20,415 nucleotides of DNA from Bacteroidetes bacterium QH_1_64_81 (GCA_003022655.1 PXSX01000383.1:3484-23898), one strand, 5' to 3'. Positions 1 to 7,770 are shown, counted from the stretch's first letter. A program made the numbers and translations. The notes: generated by a model not told the origin, from the letters alone.

Positions 1-459
1 GATATCGTTGGGATGCAGGAGGAGGAGATGGAGTCGGTGGTTACCGGCATAGAGATGTTCAACAAGACGTTGGAGGAGGGGGAGGCGGGGGACAATGCGG
101 GCGTGCTCCTGAGGGGGATTGAGAAGGAGGAGGTCAGCCGGGGGATGGTGCTGTCGGAGCCGGGGACGGTGACGCCGCACCGGGAGTTTGAGTGTGAGGT
201 GTACGTGCTCAGCAAGGAGGAGGGGGGGCGTCACACGCCGTTTTTCGAGGGGTATCAGCCGCAGTTTTACTTTCGGACGACCGATGTGACCGGCTCGATT
301 GAGCTTCCGGAGGAGGTAGAGATGGTGATGCCGGGGGACAACGCCACGTTTGAGGCGGAGTTGATTCAGCCGGTGGCGCTGGAGGAGGGACTCAGGTTTG
401 CGATTCGGGAGGGGGGGCACACGGTCGGGGCCGGGGTCGTGACCGACATTCTGGACTAG
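1..459 (+). CDS. tuf: Elongation factor Tu, C-terminal part (5' end outside window)
   Basis: EF-Tu is the GTPase that carries aminoacyl-tRNA to the ribosomal A site. Only the C-terminal 152 residues are present; the frame is open from base 1, so the ATG at 13 is internal and not a start. What is visible is the end of domain 2 ([20 protein letters not shown]) and all of domain 3, with the family-typical stretches [27 protein letters not shown] and [16 protein letters not shown]. The GTPase domain lies upstream of the window. The gene sits 55 bases before rpsJ, the common tuf–rpsJ arrangement, so it probably belongs to the same transcription unit. It ends in ILD, slightly different from the usual tail but in frame and complete. 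Identification is certain. Confidence 0.98.
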   Translation, partial: DIVGMQEEEMESVVTGIEMFNKTLEEGEAGDNAGVLLRGIEKEEVSRGMVLSEPGTVTPHREFECEVYVLSKEEGGRHTPFFEGYQPQFYFRTTDVTGSIELPEEVEMVMPGDNATFEAELIQPVALEEGLRFAIREGGHTVGAGVVTDILD

Positions 460-460
460 G

Positions 461-505
461 CTTTTTGGATTGAGGATTGAGAATCCTTCTGCATTCGAAA
501 ATCGA
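461..505 (+). repeat. AT-rich dyad repeat, copy A (tuf–rpsJ gap)
   Basis: This gap holds TTTTTGGATTGAGGATT followed by a perfect small hairpin (AGGATT 473-478, loop GAG, AATCCT 482-487) and then CGAAAATCGA (496-505). The first motif resembles the core shared by copies B and C, and CGAAAATCGA recurs exactly in copy C at 15089-15098. It ends nine bases before the rpsJ start. It is much more AT-rich than the flanking coding DNA. Whether it acts in the RNA or is a dispersed repeat cannot be told from the window. Confidence 0.5.
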
Positions 506-514
506 CATTGACAG

Positions 515-1270
515 ATGGCTTCGCAGCAGGACATCCGGATTAAGCTCAAGTCGTACGACCACACGCTGATCGACAAGAGTGCGGAGAAGATCATCCGCAC
601 GGTGAAGTCGACGGGGGCGGTCGTGAGTGGCCCCGTGCCGCTGCCGACTGAGAAGAAGATCTACACCGTGCTGCGTGGGCCGCACGTAGACAAGAAGAGC
701 CGCGAGCAGTTTGAGCGGCGCCACCACAAGCGCCTGATTGACATCCTCTCGTCGAGCAGCGACACGGTGGAAAGTGTGACGCTTTCGCGTGTTTTCCGGC
801 CGGTTTTGCCTGTCGTCGGGGCGCTCCTTCTTTGCTTCGGGGGTGTTCTGCTCGGTGGCTGCGACAGTGCGGGCTCCAGGCGGGCTTCGCTCTACCAGCG
901 CCTCACGAGTGAGGGGCCCTGGACGGTAGAGCAGCTCAGCAGCGACGAGTTTGACTACAAGAGCAAGCTTAAGGAGCAATATCCCCAGGGAGTGACGATC
1001 ACGTTTCGGGGGGGCGATGGGGGACAGACCTACCGAATCGAGACGCCTCGCTCGGGCGACTCGACCGAGGTGCTTGCTGAAGAGGCTGTTGGCCTCCCCG
1101 GCGACAATGTGCTTCAAATGGAATCATTCGGTCGGTGGACATACGAATTTGAGGCGAGCCGAGCAGTGTTCTCGCTCCAGTTCGGGTCCCGGGCCGTCCT
1201 CCGAACACTTTTTTCGTCGGGGAGCCGGAATGAGAATCTGGAGATGAAACTGGCGCCCGGCGATGATTAG
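515..1270 (+). CDS. rpsJ: Ribosomal protein S10 lacking its normal C-terminus, fused in frame to a lipoprotein
   Basis: Residues 1-87 are a clear S10: [52 protein letters not shown] and [10 protein letters not shown]10 is a 30S head protein and, as NusE, a transcription antitermination factor. Family members end about 15 residues later with a strand like LPSGVDVEIKV. Here that tail is absent after DTVES (residues 83-87), and I found no remnant in any frame up to 1324. Instead the frame continues for 164 residues: basic residues (R91, R94), a hydrophobic run, lipobox LGGC with Cys at residue 116 (codon 860-862), then a 136-residue mature domain I do not recognise (it includes GPWTVEQL and GVTITFRGG). 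GTG codons at 767 and 776 could start a free lipoprotein with a good signal peptide. The gene sits in its usual place between tuf and rplC. S10 identity is certain; whether one 251-residue protein or two products are made is unknown. Confidence 0.9.
   Translation: MASQQDIRIKLKSYDHTLIDKSAEKIIRTVKSTGAVVSGPVPLPTEKKIYTVLRGPHVDKKSREQFERRHHKRLIDILSSSSDTVESVTLSRVFRPVLPVVGALLLCFGGVLLGGCDSAGSRRASLYQRLTSEGPWTVEQLSSDEFDYKSKLKEQYPQGVTITFRGGDGGQTYRIETPRSGDSTEVLAEEAVGLPGDNVLQMESFGRWTYEFEASRAVFSLQFGSRAVLRTLFSSGSRNENLEMKLAPGDD
776..1270 (+). CDS. Possible separately initiated lipoprotein inside the rpsJ frame
   Basis: Starting at the in-frame GTG at 776, the product would be 164 residues beginning [19 protein letters not shown], an almost ideal type II signal peptide: short basic n-region, long hydrophobic h-region, and lipobox LGGC with the lipidated Cys at residue 29. 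The mature domain of about 136 residues begins CDSAGS, contains [19 protein letters not shown] and a probable strand [12 protein letters not shown], and looks like a small beta-rich domain. I recognise no family. No Shine-Dalgarno sequence precedes the GTG, but such sites are scarce throughout this window. Expression by internal initiation, translational coupling or cleavage of the fusion is inference. This entry overlaps rpsJ and is an alternative reading of its 3' part, not an additional locus. Confidence 0.4.
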   Translation: MTLSRVFRPVLPVVGALLLCFGGVLLGGCDSAGSRRASLYQRLTSEGPWTVEQLSSDEFDYKSKLKEQYPQGVTITFRGGDGGQTYRIETPRSGDSTEVLAEEAVGLPGDNVLQMESFGRWTYEFEASRAVFSLQFGSRAVLRTLFSSGSRNENLEMKLAPGDD

Positions 1271-1324
1271 GGCTGCCGCGACGCTTTTTTACGACGGACA
1301 TACCATTGCACGAAGACCAGAACC

Positions 1325-1966
1325 ATGAGTAGCGGACTGATTGGGAAAAAAGTCGGAATGACGAGTGTCTTCGACGACGAGGGCAACAACGTGGCCTGCA
1401 CGGTCGTGGAGGCGGGGCCCAACGTGGTGACGCAGGTAAAGTCGGAGGACCCCGACGGCTACAATGCGGTGCAATTGGGCTTCGAGAACATGAAGGAGAA
1501 GCACACCACGAAGGCCATGCAGGGGCACTTTGCAAAGGCGGGATGCCCGCCGAAGCGTGTACTCTCCGAATTCCGCGACTTCGACCACGACGTGGAGCTT
1601 GGCGACGCGGTGCGCGTGGAGGATGTCTTTCAGGAGGAGGAGCGCATCGACGTGGTCGGCGTGTCGAAGGGGAAAGGCTTCCAGGGCGTCGTGAAGCGCC
1701 ACGGATTCAGCGGGGTCGGGATGAAAACCCACGGCCAGTCCGACCGCGAGCGACACCCGGGCTCCATTGGGGCCTCGGCGGACCCCTCGCGCGTGTTCAA
1801 GGGCATGAAAATGGCCGGGCGCACCGGCGGGAAGCGCACGAAGATTCAGAATCTTCGCGTCGTCCGCATCCTGGAGGACCAGAATGCAATTTTGATAGAG
1901 GGCTCCGTGCCCGGCGCGAAAAACGGCTACGTGGAACTCCACAAGAAGACTGGCGAGGGCCACTAG
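1325..1966 (+). CDS. rplC: 50S ribosomal protein L3
   Basis: L3 is an early-assembly 50S protein that binds 23S rRNA near the peptidyl transferase centre. The 213 residues match the usual length (about 205-215). The start MSSGLIGKKVGMTSVF is typical, and GKGFQGVVKRHGF, KTHGQS (134-139), PGSIGA (145-150), RVFKGMKMAG and the final VPGAKNGYVELHK are all recognisable. The residue aligning with the glutamine methylated in E. coli L3 appears to be Ala152. The start is preceded by a 54-base gap after the rpsJ–lipoprotein frame and lacks a Shine-Dalgarno sequence. The gene is complete and in the canonical rpsJ–rplC–rplD order. Confidence 0.98.
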   Translation: MSSGLIGKKVGMTSVFDDEGNNVACTVVEAGPNVVTQVKSEDPDGYNAVQLGFENMKEKHTTKAMQGHFAKAGCPPKRVLSEFRDFDHDVELGDAVRVEDVFQEEERIDVVGVSKGKGFQGVVKRHGFSGVGMKTHGQSDRERHPGSIGASADPSRVFKGMKMAGRTGGKRTKIQNLRVVRILEDQNAILIEGSVPGAKNGYVELHKKTGEGH

Positions 1967-2025
1967 GAACGGGAGTCGCGCCGAGCGTATCGAACACGAC
2001 TGCACATTGTTGACGCCACGGAACC

Positions 2026-2679
2026 ATGGATGTTGCCATTTACCAGGACGACGGGGTCGAGTCGGGCGAAACGGCCGACCTCGATCCGACCGTCTTCGAC
2101 ATTGAGCCGAATGACCACATCATTTGGCTGGACGTGAAGCGGATTCAGGCCCATGAGCGTCAGGGCACCAGCAAGACGAAAGAACGGAGCGAGGTGCGCG
2201 GCTCCGGTCGGAAGCTCTACCGCCAGAAGGGGACCGGGAACGCCCGGGTTGGCGACGCCCAGTCGCCCATTCGCCGAGGGGGCGGGCGAGCGCACGGCGC
2301 CCGTCCGCGCGACTACACGCACGACTTGAACAAGAAGGAGAAGCGACTGGCACGCCGCTCGGCCCTCTCGTACAAGGCGGCGAACGACAACATCCGGATT
2401 CTCGAAGACTTTTCGCTGGACCGACCGGACACCCGGGCGCTAATCGACCTTTTCGAGTTTCTCGACGTGGCCGGCCAGGACATTCTATTTGCCACCACAG
2501 AGGTGGAGCGCGAGATTTACTTGAGCGCTCAGAACCTGTCGGACGTGAACGTGCAGGAAGTCAACAGCATCAACACCGTTGACATCCTCGACGCCGACGT
2601 GGTCCTCCTCCAGGAAGGAGCTCTCGATTGGCTTACGACGGTCCTCACGACGGCCCCGACGGTCGAGTTGGAGGCCTGA
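2026..2679 (+). CDS. rplD: 50S ribosomal protein L4
   Basis: L4 binds domain I of 23S rRNA and sends an extended loop into the peptide exit tunnel. In E. coli it also represses the S10 operon, but no leader able to do that can be assessed here. The protein has 217 residues, slightly longer than the usual 205-210. IEPNDHIIWLDVK, RQGTSKTKERSEVRGSGRK, RQKGTGNARVG (the tunnel loop, roughly residues 58-76), RPRDYTHDLNKKEKRLARRS and LSDVNVQEVNSINTVDIL are all family-typical. The C-terminal tail (TTVLTTAPTVELEA) is a small lineage-specific extension. The gene is complete; 59 bases separate it from rplC and 56 from rplW. Confidence 0.97.
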   Translation: MDVAIYQDDGVESGETADLDPTVFDIEPNDHIIWLDVKRIQAHERQGTSKTKERSEVRGSGRKLYRQKGTGNARVGDAQSPIRRGGGRAHGARPRDYTHDLNKKEKRLARRSALSYKAANDNIRILEDFSLDRPDTRALIDLFEFLDVAGQDILFATTEVEREIYLSAQNLSDVNVQEVNSINTVDILDADVVLLQEGALDWLTTVLTTAPTVELEA

Positions 2680-2735
2680 AAAGGATTTGCGGACATCTGA
2701 GCACCTGTTGTACATCCCACGAGCAGCGCCGACTC

Positions 2736-3035
2736 ATGAGCAAACGTGTACTGATTCGCCCGTACGTCACCGAAAAGACCACGCAGCAGATGGAGGAGGG
2801 AAAGTATTCCTTCATGTGCGGCCTCGACGCCACGAAGCCCGAAATCCGGAAGGCCGTGGAGGACCGGTATCCGGGCGTCGAGGTGGACGACGTGCGCACC
2901 CAGATTGTCCCGGGCAAGCGCCGCCGTCAGTTTCGAGACGGCAACATGATTGAAGGACGGACCTCGGGCTTCAAAAAAGCCATTGTGGACCTCGATCCGG
3001 AGGGGGAGCAAATTGACTTCTTCGAGGGGATTTAG
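2736..3035 (+). CDS. rplW: 50S ribosomal protein L23
   Basis: L23 sits at the tunnel exit and is the main docking site for trigger factor and the signal recognition particle. I start it at the ATG at 2736, giving 99 residues beginning MSKRVLIRPYVTEKTT, the usual L23 N-terminus; the frame is open further upstream to 2628 but that part overlaps rplD and shows no L23 similarity. YSFMCGLDATKPEIRKAVE and the basic loop VPGKRRRQFRDG are recognisable, as is the Bacteroidota-like ending GFKKAIVDLDPEGEQIDFFEGI (positions about 79-99). It is complete and lies between rplD and rplB. Confidence 0.96.
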   Translation: MSKRVLIRPYVTEKTTQQMEEGKYSFMCGLDATKPEIRKAVEDRYPGVEVDDVRTQIVPGKRRRQFRDGNMIEGRTSGFKKAIVDLDPEGEQIDFFEGI

Positions 3036-3089
3036 GCCCCGTCCACCCTTCGCAGCACTCCTCATTTGAACTGCCGACGACCCAGCACC

Positions 3090-3938
3090 ATGTCGATCAA
3101 GAAGCGAAAGCCGACCATAAACAGCCAGCGGCAGTACTCGGTCGACGACAAGGACGACGTGACCACGACCGAGCCGGAGCGCAGCCTGCTGGAGCCGCTC
3201 ACCAACAGTGGCGGCCGCAACAACCAGGGGCGGATGACGATGCGCTACCGGGGTGGAGGCCATAAGCGTCGCTACCGAGAGATCGACTTTAAGCGCAGCG
3301 ACAAGGACGGCATTCCCGCGACGGTGAAGACGATCGAGTACGACCCGAACCGATCGGCCCGAATTTCCCTGCTTGCCTACGCCGACGGGGAGAAGCGATA
3401 CATCATTGCTCCGGACGGCCTTGAGGTGGGCGACACGGTGATGAATGGGCCGAAGGCACGGCCCGAAGTCGGCAACTGCCTGCCCCTGAGCAACATCCCC
3501 CTCGGGACGCAGGTGCACTGCATCGAGATGCGGCCCGGGAAGGGTGCTCAGTTGGCGCGAGCTGCGGGCACGCACGCCCAGCTCACGGCCCGCGAGGACG
3601 AATATGCGACGCTAGAGCTGCCCAGCGGAGAGACACGCCTCGTCCCGGCGCGGTGCCGGGCCACCGTTGGCACCACGAGCAACGTCGAGCACGAGAACGT
3701 GAAGCTCGGCAAGGCCGGGCGCAAGCGCTGGCTCGGCCGCCGTCCACGCACTCGCGGCGTGGCGATGAACCCGATCGACCACCCCATGGGCGGTGGGGAG
3801 GGGCTGAAGTCCGGCGGCCATCCCCGATCGCGCAAGGGCGTCCCGGCCAAGGGCTACAAGACCCGCAAGCGCAACAAGGAGTCGAACAAATACATCATCC
3901 GGCGTCGCACAGAGTCAGACGAGCAAGGGAACGGGTAG
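3090..3938 (+). CDS. rplB: 50S ribosomal protein L2
   Basis: L2 is the highly conserved 50S protein needed for subunit association and peptidyl transfer. The start ATG at 3090 gives MSIKKRKPT, matching family N-termini; a TTG eight codons upstream is open but unlikely. The product has 282 residues. [53 protein letters not shown] and [19 protein letters not shown] are all present. The C-terminal catalytic-side loop reads DHPMGGGEG (D230 on), with Met where Proteobacteria have His; this substitution is, to my knowledge, normal in Bacteroidota and supports the taxonomic guess. A short acidic tail (TESDEQGNG) follows the family end. Complete. Confidence 0.98.
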   Translation: MSIKKRKPTINSQRQYSVDDKDDVTTTEPERSLLEPLTNSGGRNNQGRMTMRYRGGGHKRRYREIDFKRSDKDGIPATVKTIEYDPNRSARISLLAYADGEKRYIIAPDGLEVGDTVMNGPKARPEVGNCLPLSNIPLGTQVHCIEMRPGKGAQLARAAGTHAQLTAREDEYATLELPSGETRLVPARCRATVGTTSNVEHENVKLGKAGRKRWLGRRPRTRGVAMNPIDHPMGGGEGLKSGGHPRSRKGVPAKGYKTRKRNKESNKYIIRRRTESDEQGNG

Positions 3939-4012
3939 CAATCGCCCCGGTCTTCGGGACGTACTCTACGCTCCTGCGAGCCGCTGCACTTTAAGATCCA
4001 AATAGATCAGCC

Positions 4013-4306
4013 ATGCCCCGCTCTCTCCGCAAAGGCCCGTACGTATACTACAAGCTGCAGCGCAAGGTCGACGCGCTCAATGAGTCCGACGAGAAGAAAG
4101 TCATCAAGACGTGGAGTCGAGACTCCATTATTACCCCAGACTTCGTCGGCCACACGTTCGCCGTTCACAACGGGCATCAGTTTATTCCGGTGTACGTGAC
4201 CGAGAACATGGTTGGTCATAAGCTGGGAGAGTTTGCCCCGACGCGTACGTTCACGGAGCACTCGCAGGCCAAGGTCGACCAGCGCATTCGCAAGCCCGGG
4301 CAATAG
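4013..4306 (+). CDS. rpsS: 30S ribosomal protein S19
   Basis: S19 forms a complex with S13 in the 30S head and contacts the A-site tRNA region. The 97 residues begin [15 protein letters not shown] and contain [40 protein letters not shown] and [14 protein letters not shown], all typical. The length is slightly above the usual 88-93, the extra residues lying at the C-terminus ([12 protein letters not shown]). It follows rplB by 74 bases in canonical order. No oddity was seen. Confidence 0.98.
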   Translation: MPRSLRKGPYVYYKLQRKVDALNESDEKKVIKTWSRDSIITPDFVGHTFAVHNGHQFIPVYVTENMVGHKLGEFAPTRTFTEHSQAKVDQRIRKPGQ

Positions 4307-4408
4307 CATTGATCAATAGCACTGATCCGGCACCGGTTTACTCTTTCCCGGTGCGGGGGACACTACGCCCCGCGACCGTCCTTCATCCCGCAAACCGAAC
4401 GACGAGAC

Positions 4409-4771
4409 ATGCAAGCACGAGCCGTCCGCAGGCACATTCGGAGCTCCCCCCTCAAGATGCGCCGCGTCATCAACCTCGTACGTGAACGGAGTGTGCCCGA
4501 GGCGGTCGCAATTCTGGACTACATGCCGCAAAAGGTGACTGGCGTCGTCGAGAAAACGATCCGCTCCGCCGTGTACAACCTGATGGACCAGTACGACGAG
4601 CGGTTCGACGAGGGGGCGCTGCAACTGAAAGAGATTCGGGCCGACGAAGGCCCCACCTTCCAGCGCCATCAGGCTCGTGCCCGGGGGCGCGCCGCGCCGA
4701 TCCGTAAGCGCACGACCCACCTCAAGGTGGTCGTGACGGTGGAGGAGGACGAAGCCGAGGAGGCCGCGTAG
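4409..4771 (+). CDS. rplV: 50S ribosomal protein L22
   Basis: L22 lines the peptide exit tunnel, where its beta-hairpin forms the constriction together with L4, and it is a macrolide-resistance locus. The 120 residues start [20 protein letters not shown]. The hairpin region runs through [20 protein letters not shown] and [18 protein letters not shown] short acidic C-terminal tail (EEDEAEEAA) follows, in keeping with the halophile-like acidity elsewhere. It is preceded by a 102-base gap that contains no recognisable element and followed by rpsC after 62 bases. Complete. Confidence 0.97.
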   Translation: MQARAVRRHIRSSPLKMRRVINLVRERSVPEAVAILDYMPQKVTGVVEKTIRSAVYNLMDQYDERFDEGALQLKEIRADEGPTFQRHQARARGRAAPIRKRTTHLKVVVTVEEDEAEEAA

Positions 4772-4833
4772 ACCCGGCTTCCCGATCTGACATCACACTG
4801 CTTTCTGCACTAACAACTACGAGGTACACACCC

Positions 4834-5550
4834 GTGGGTCAGAAAACACACCCCATCGGCTTTCGCCTCGGCGCCATCCGGGGTTGGGACTCGAACTGGT
4901 ACTCCGAGACCGACTTCCAGGACAAGCTCGTCGAGGACGAACAGATCCGCCGCTACTTGCACACGCGCCTGAAACGGGCCGGTCTGAGCCGGGCCGTCAT
5001 CGAGCGCACCCCGGAGCGGGTCATTCTCACGCTCCACACCAGCCGTCCGGGCGTTGTGATTGGGCGGGGCGGATCCGAGGTGGAGAAGCTCCGCGGAGAG
5101 CTTGAGACCCTCACGGGGAAAGACATCCAGATTAACATCAGCGAGATTAAGCGCCCCGAGCTCGATGCCACGCTCGTGGCCAAGAACATCGTGCAGCAGC
5201 TGGAGGGACGCATTTCATTCCGCCGCGCCATGAAGCAGGCCAAGCAGGCCGCCATGCGCATGGGGGCGGAAGGCGTGCGGATTCGGGCGGCTGGGCGACT
5301 GGGGGGCGCCGAGATGGGACGACGCGAGGAGTATATGGAAGGGCGGGTGCCCCTCCACACGATCCGCGCCGACATTGACTTTGCCCAGGAGACCGCCCGT
5401 ACAATTTACGGCACCATCGGGGTCAAGGTCTGGATCCACCGGGGCGAGATCCTCGGCCAGCCCGACCTCAGCCCGAACGTGCAGGCTCAGCAGCGCAAGA
5501 TGAAGGAGTCGCCCCAGCAGCGCCGCCAGCGCCGCGAAGGCGGCTCCTAG
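4834..5550 (+). CDS. rpsC: 30S ribosomal protein S3 (GTG start)
   Basis: S3 lies at the mRNA entry channel of the 30S subunit. The start is a GTG at 4834, fixed by the conserved N-terminus [17 protein letters not shown] directly after it; no alternative ATG fits. The 238 residues contain the KH domain ([20 protein letters not shown], the GXXG loop being GRGG) and the C-terminal S3 domain ([48 protein letters not shown]). The tail is short, basic and Gln-rich ([11 protein letters not shown]). Complete, in canonical rplV–rpsC–rplP order. Confidence 0.98.
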   Translation: MGQKTHPIGFRLGAIRGWDSNWYSETDFQDKLVEDEQIRRYLHTRLKRAGLSRAVIERTPERVILTLHTSRPGVVIGRGGSEVEKLRGELETLTGKDIQINISEIKRPELDATLVAKNIVQQLEGRISFRRAMKQAKQAAMRMGAEGVRIRAAGRLGGAEMGRREEYMEGRVPLHTIRADIDFAQETARTIYGTIGVKVWIHRGEILGQPDLSPNVQAQQRKMKESPQQRRQRREGGS

Positions 5551-5619
5551 CCCCCGAGCCTTCACGTTCGAGGCCGCACGTTCCGAGACGAACCCACACT
5601 CACTCCTACCTTCCGACGC

Positions 5620-6060
5620 ATGCTTGAGCCGAAAGAGACAAAGCACCGAAAGGTCCAGCGCAACCAGGGCCGGAAGCGCAACAAATACGCCGTCAAGGGC
5701 ACGCGCCTCAGCTTCGGCGATTTTGGGCTGAAGGCCCTCGAAGAGGGAGAACTCACTAGCCGCCAACTGGAGGCGGCCCGCGTAGCGATCAACCGCTACC
5801 TGAAGCGGGACGGGAAGGTGTGGATTCGGGTCTTCCCCGACAAGCCCGTTACCAAGACGCCCGCGGAGACGCGCATGGGGAAGGGGAAGGGCGAGCCCGA
5901 GTACTACGTCGCCCCTGTGCAGCCCGGCAACGTGGTTTTCGAGGTCGGGGGCGGTGCGGACGAGGAGAGCGCCCGGGAGGCCCTGCGCTTGGGCAAGCAC
6001 AAGCTGCCGATCAAAACGAAATTTGTGGTCCGTCCAGGCTCCCGCGCCGAAGAGAAGTAG
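5620..6060 (+). CDS. rplP: 50S ribosomal protein L16
   Basis: L16 helps form the A-site tRNA binding region of the 50S subunit and is added late in assembly. The 146 residues start [20 protein letters not shown], followed by [74 protein letters not shown] and [10 protein letters not shown], all diagnostic. The Arg-containing RMGKGKG loop is the part that approaches the tRNA. Length is slightly above the usual 136-142. Complete; 69 bases from rpsC. Confidence 0.98.
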   Translation: MLEPKETKHRKVQRNQGRKRNKYAVKGTRLSFGDFGLKALEEGELTSRQLEAARVAINRYLKRDGKVWIRVFPDKPVTKTPAETRMGKGKGEPEYYVAPVQPGNVVFEVGGGADEESAREALRLGKHKLPIKTKFVVRPGSRAEEK

Positions 6061-6111
6061 ACGAGGCGACGCCTGCGTTCGCGGACCGCTGAACCCAACC
6101 TGTTGAGACCG

Positions 6112-6318
6112 ATGGATGCCGACCAGATTCGAGACTTGAGCATCGCGGAGATTGAGACGCGCATCGACGAGGAAGAGGACCAGCTGGAGGAGCTTCAGTT
6201 TCAGCACGCCATCCAGGGACGGCTGGAAAACCCGATGCTGCTGCGGACCAAGCGCCGCCTCATTGCGCGTCTCAAAACCATTCGCAACGAGAAGCAAACC
6301 GCCGAGGAGGCCGCGTAG
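6112..6318 (+). CDS. rpmC: 50S ribosomal protein L29
   Basis: L29 is a small two-helix protein at the tunnel exit next to L23. I use the ATG at 6112, giving 68 residues starting MDADQIRDLSIAEIETRI; a TTG three codons earlier is open but not needed. The family pattern is clear: an N-terminal acidic helix, then LQFQHAIQGRLENP, then a basic helix with RTKRRLIARLKTI and a short acidic tail. It lies between rplP (51-base gap) and rpsQ (62-base gap) as in most S10 clusters. Confidence 0.95.
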   Translation: MDADQIRDLSIAEIETRIDEEEDQLEELQFQHAIQGRLENPMLLRTKRRLIARLKTIRNEKQTAEEAA

Positions 6319-6380
6319 CCGTCGCCGACCCCCGATGCACGAGTCCCCATTCAGAAAGAGCAATTTGCCGATAGGGTCTT

Positions 6381-6647
6381 ATGGAGCAGACTGAAGAGCA
6401 CACCGAAGAGCACGTTGATGAGCCCGCCGACGAGCCGGACGAGCCGACCGTCGATCGCAACGACCGCAAGGAGCGAATTGGGGTCGTGGAATCCGCGAAG
6501 ATGGACAAGAGCATCACGGTCTCCGTCCGCCGCCAGATGAAGCACCCGATGTACGGGAAGTATCTGGAGCGGTCCTCGACGTTTATGGCCCACGACGAGG
6601 AAGACGAGGCCCGGCGCCTCGTCGAGATCATTGAGCGGGCCAAGTAG
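6381..6647 (+). CDS. rpsQ: 30S ribosomal protein S17 with internal deletion and acidic N-terminal extension
   Basis: S17 binds the 5' domain of 16S rRNA early in 30S assembly. Residues 26-77 match the family: [39 protein letters not shown]. The sequence then jumps from DEEDEA (residues 72-77) straight to [11 protein letters not shown]. In normal S17 about 20 residues lie between these points, including the signature GDxVxIxExRPLSKxKxW, so two core strands of the OB fold are absent. The missing stretch is not found in the following 129-base gap. Residues 1-25 form a His/Glu/Asp-rich extension ([15 protein letters not shown]) not found in typical S17, plausible for a halophile. The gene is in its normal place before rplN and keeps an open frame and the native stop. 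It may be partly functional, inactive with a second copy elsewhere, or a sequence error. Confidence 0.88.
   Translation: MEQTEEHTEEHVDEPADEPDEPTVDRNDRKERIGVVESAKMDKSITVSVRRQMKHPMYGKYLERSSTFMAHDEEDEARRLVEIIERAK
6603..6623 (+). repeat. Perfect 8-bp inverted repeat at the rpsQ deletion junction
   Basis: GACGAGGC (6603-6610) is followed by CCGGC and GCCTCGTC (6616-6623), a perfect 8-bp inverted repeat. It coincides with the codons where about 20 residues of S17 are missing. Such a hairpin could have promoted slippage, or could have been created by the deletion itself. No T-run follows, so it is not a terminator. Confidence 0.6.
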
Positions 6648-6776
6648 GACGGAGAGTGTTGGAGGGGCGAGTGTCGGATGCCGGCTCGGTTGATCGAGTG
6701 GAAGGCTCCGGCCCCGTGCCCCCTGCGGTTCTCCGCGTAGCATTCGAGACTCGTACCCCGAACCTGGAAGGAAGCC

Positions 6777-7145
6777 ATGATACAGCAAGAAACGCGACTC
6801 AACGTAGCCGACAACAGCGGGGCAAAAGAGGCGCAGTGCATCCGCGTCCTTGGGAGTAGCGGTCGTCGCTACGCCGGCATTGGGGACCAGATTGTGGTGT
6901 CCGTAAAGTCGGCCATTCCGAGCGGAGAGATCAACAAGGGCGACGTCAGCCGGGCAGTCGTCGTGCGTACGGCGAAGGAGACGCGCCGGGACGACGGCAC
7001 GTACATCCGCTTCGACGAAAACGCGGCCGTCCTCGTCAACGCCCAGGAGGAGCCGGTCGGAACGCGCGTCTTCGGTCCCGTGGCGCGAGAGGTCCGGGAG
7101 AAGCAATTTATGCGCATCGTGTCGCTGGCCCCCGAGGTTCTGTAA
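6777..7145 (+). CDS. rplN: 50S ribosomal protein L14
   Basis: L14 lies at the subunit interface and takes part in an intersubunit bridge; in bacteria it also binds the silencing factor RsfS. The 122 residues are full length: [71 protein letters not shown] and the ending [12 protein letters not shown] purine-rich GGAAGGA lies just before the ATG, one of the few plausible Shine-Dalgarno-like sites in the window. It opens the spc-type block after a 129-base gap in which I saw nothing else. Confidence 0.98.
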   Translation: MIQQETRLNVADNSGAKEAQCIRVLGSSGRRYAGIGDQIVVSVKSAIPSGEINKGDVSRAVVVRTAKETRRDDGTYIRFDENAAVLVNAQEEPVGTRVFGPVAREVREKQFMRIVSLAPEVL

Positions 7146-7238
7146 CGGGCCTCCCTTCCCAGGAGTGCGCCCCGCGCTCGGGAGCGCTCCATGTTTTACC
7201 CGGTCGCACATGCGAACCAACCGATTTTCCCGAAACCC

Positions 7239-7610
7239 ATGGCGCAAAAAAAGCTGCACGTAAAGAAGGGCGACATGGTCATGCTGAACAAGACCATCAC
7301 GTCCGCCAAGTCCGCCGGTCAGGACCGCGAGGACGGATACGTCGGAAAGGTCCTGAAGGTCTTCCCCGACGAGGACCGGATCATCGTGGAGGGGGTCAAT
7401 ACCCGCGTCTTCCACGAGAAGCCGAGTCGCTCGAACCGGGAAGGGGGGCGCATCGAGCGAGAAGCGCCCATTCACGTGTCGAACGTCAATCCGATCGACA
7501 GTGACGGCAACCCCACGCGAATTGGGCGGAAAAAGGTGGAGGATCCAGAAACCGGGAAGTCTCGCTGGGTCCGATACGCGAAGACCACCGGGGAGGAGCT
7601 CGACGAGTAG
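7239..7610 (+). CDS. rplX: 50S ribosomal protein L24 with lengthened KOW loop
   Basis: L24 initiates 50S assembly by binding the 5' end of 23S rRNA. I choose the ATG at 7239 (MAQKKLHVKKGDMVML); the frame is open to 7191 but the extra 16 residues have no L24 character. The 123 residues contain the KOW-type domain, yet between KKGDMVML and GYVGKVLKVFP there are about ten more residues (NKTITSAKSAGQDRED) than in typical family members. The rest is normal: RIIVEGVNTRVFHEKPS, EREAPIHVSNVNPID, GRKKVEDPETGK. The insert is in frame, hydrophilic and may be lineage-specific. Complete. Confidence 0.95.
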   Translation: MAQKKLHVKKGDMVMLNKTITSAKSAGQDREDGYVGKVLKVFPDEDRIIVEGVNTRVFHEKPSRSNREGGRIEREAPIHVSNVNPIDSDGNPTRIGRKKVEDPETGKSRWVRYAKTTGEELDE

Positions 7611-7770
7611 CCCATACGTGGCGGCTCGGCGAGGCGTGAAGCATTGATGTATGGGGAACTGCCTTCGTAACTTACCGATTATCAGCGTCTGCGGTGTCCT
7701 AGCGCCTCTGCGCAGGGTGCCCACATCCTCGGCGCTTTCGCCCGAACTTCCGAGTTTTGATTGCTGAGCT

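Noticed and set aside
392..1117. Long minus-strand open frames opposite rpsJ, rplW/rplB, rpsC, rpsM–rpsD and rel
   Set aside because: They are shadows caused by high GC and third-position bias; the plus-strand frames encode recognised families and the minus-strand products show no family features.
1281..1290. T-run after the S10–lipoprotein frame as a terminator
   Set aside because: No stable GC-rich stem precedes the T-run, and rplC follows at once in the same operon.
3777..3803. Met in the L2 DHPMGGGEG loop as a catalytic-residue loss
   Set aside because: To my knowledge Met at this position is ordinary in Bacteroidota, so it is a lineage trait and not a defect.
6648..6776. Displaced S17 tail in the gap after rpsQ
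   Set aside because: I read the gap in all three plus-strand frames and found no PLSK-like or GDxV-like segment.
7644..7673. Promoter-like TTGATG, 18 bases, TAACTT in the rplX–rplE gap
   Set aside because: The match is weak, the sigma consensus in this phylum often differs, and there is no supporting signal such as a terminator before it.
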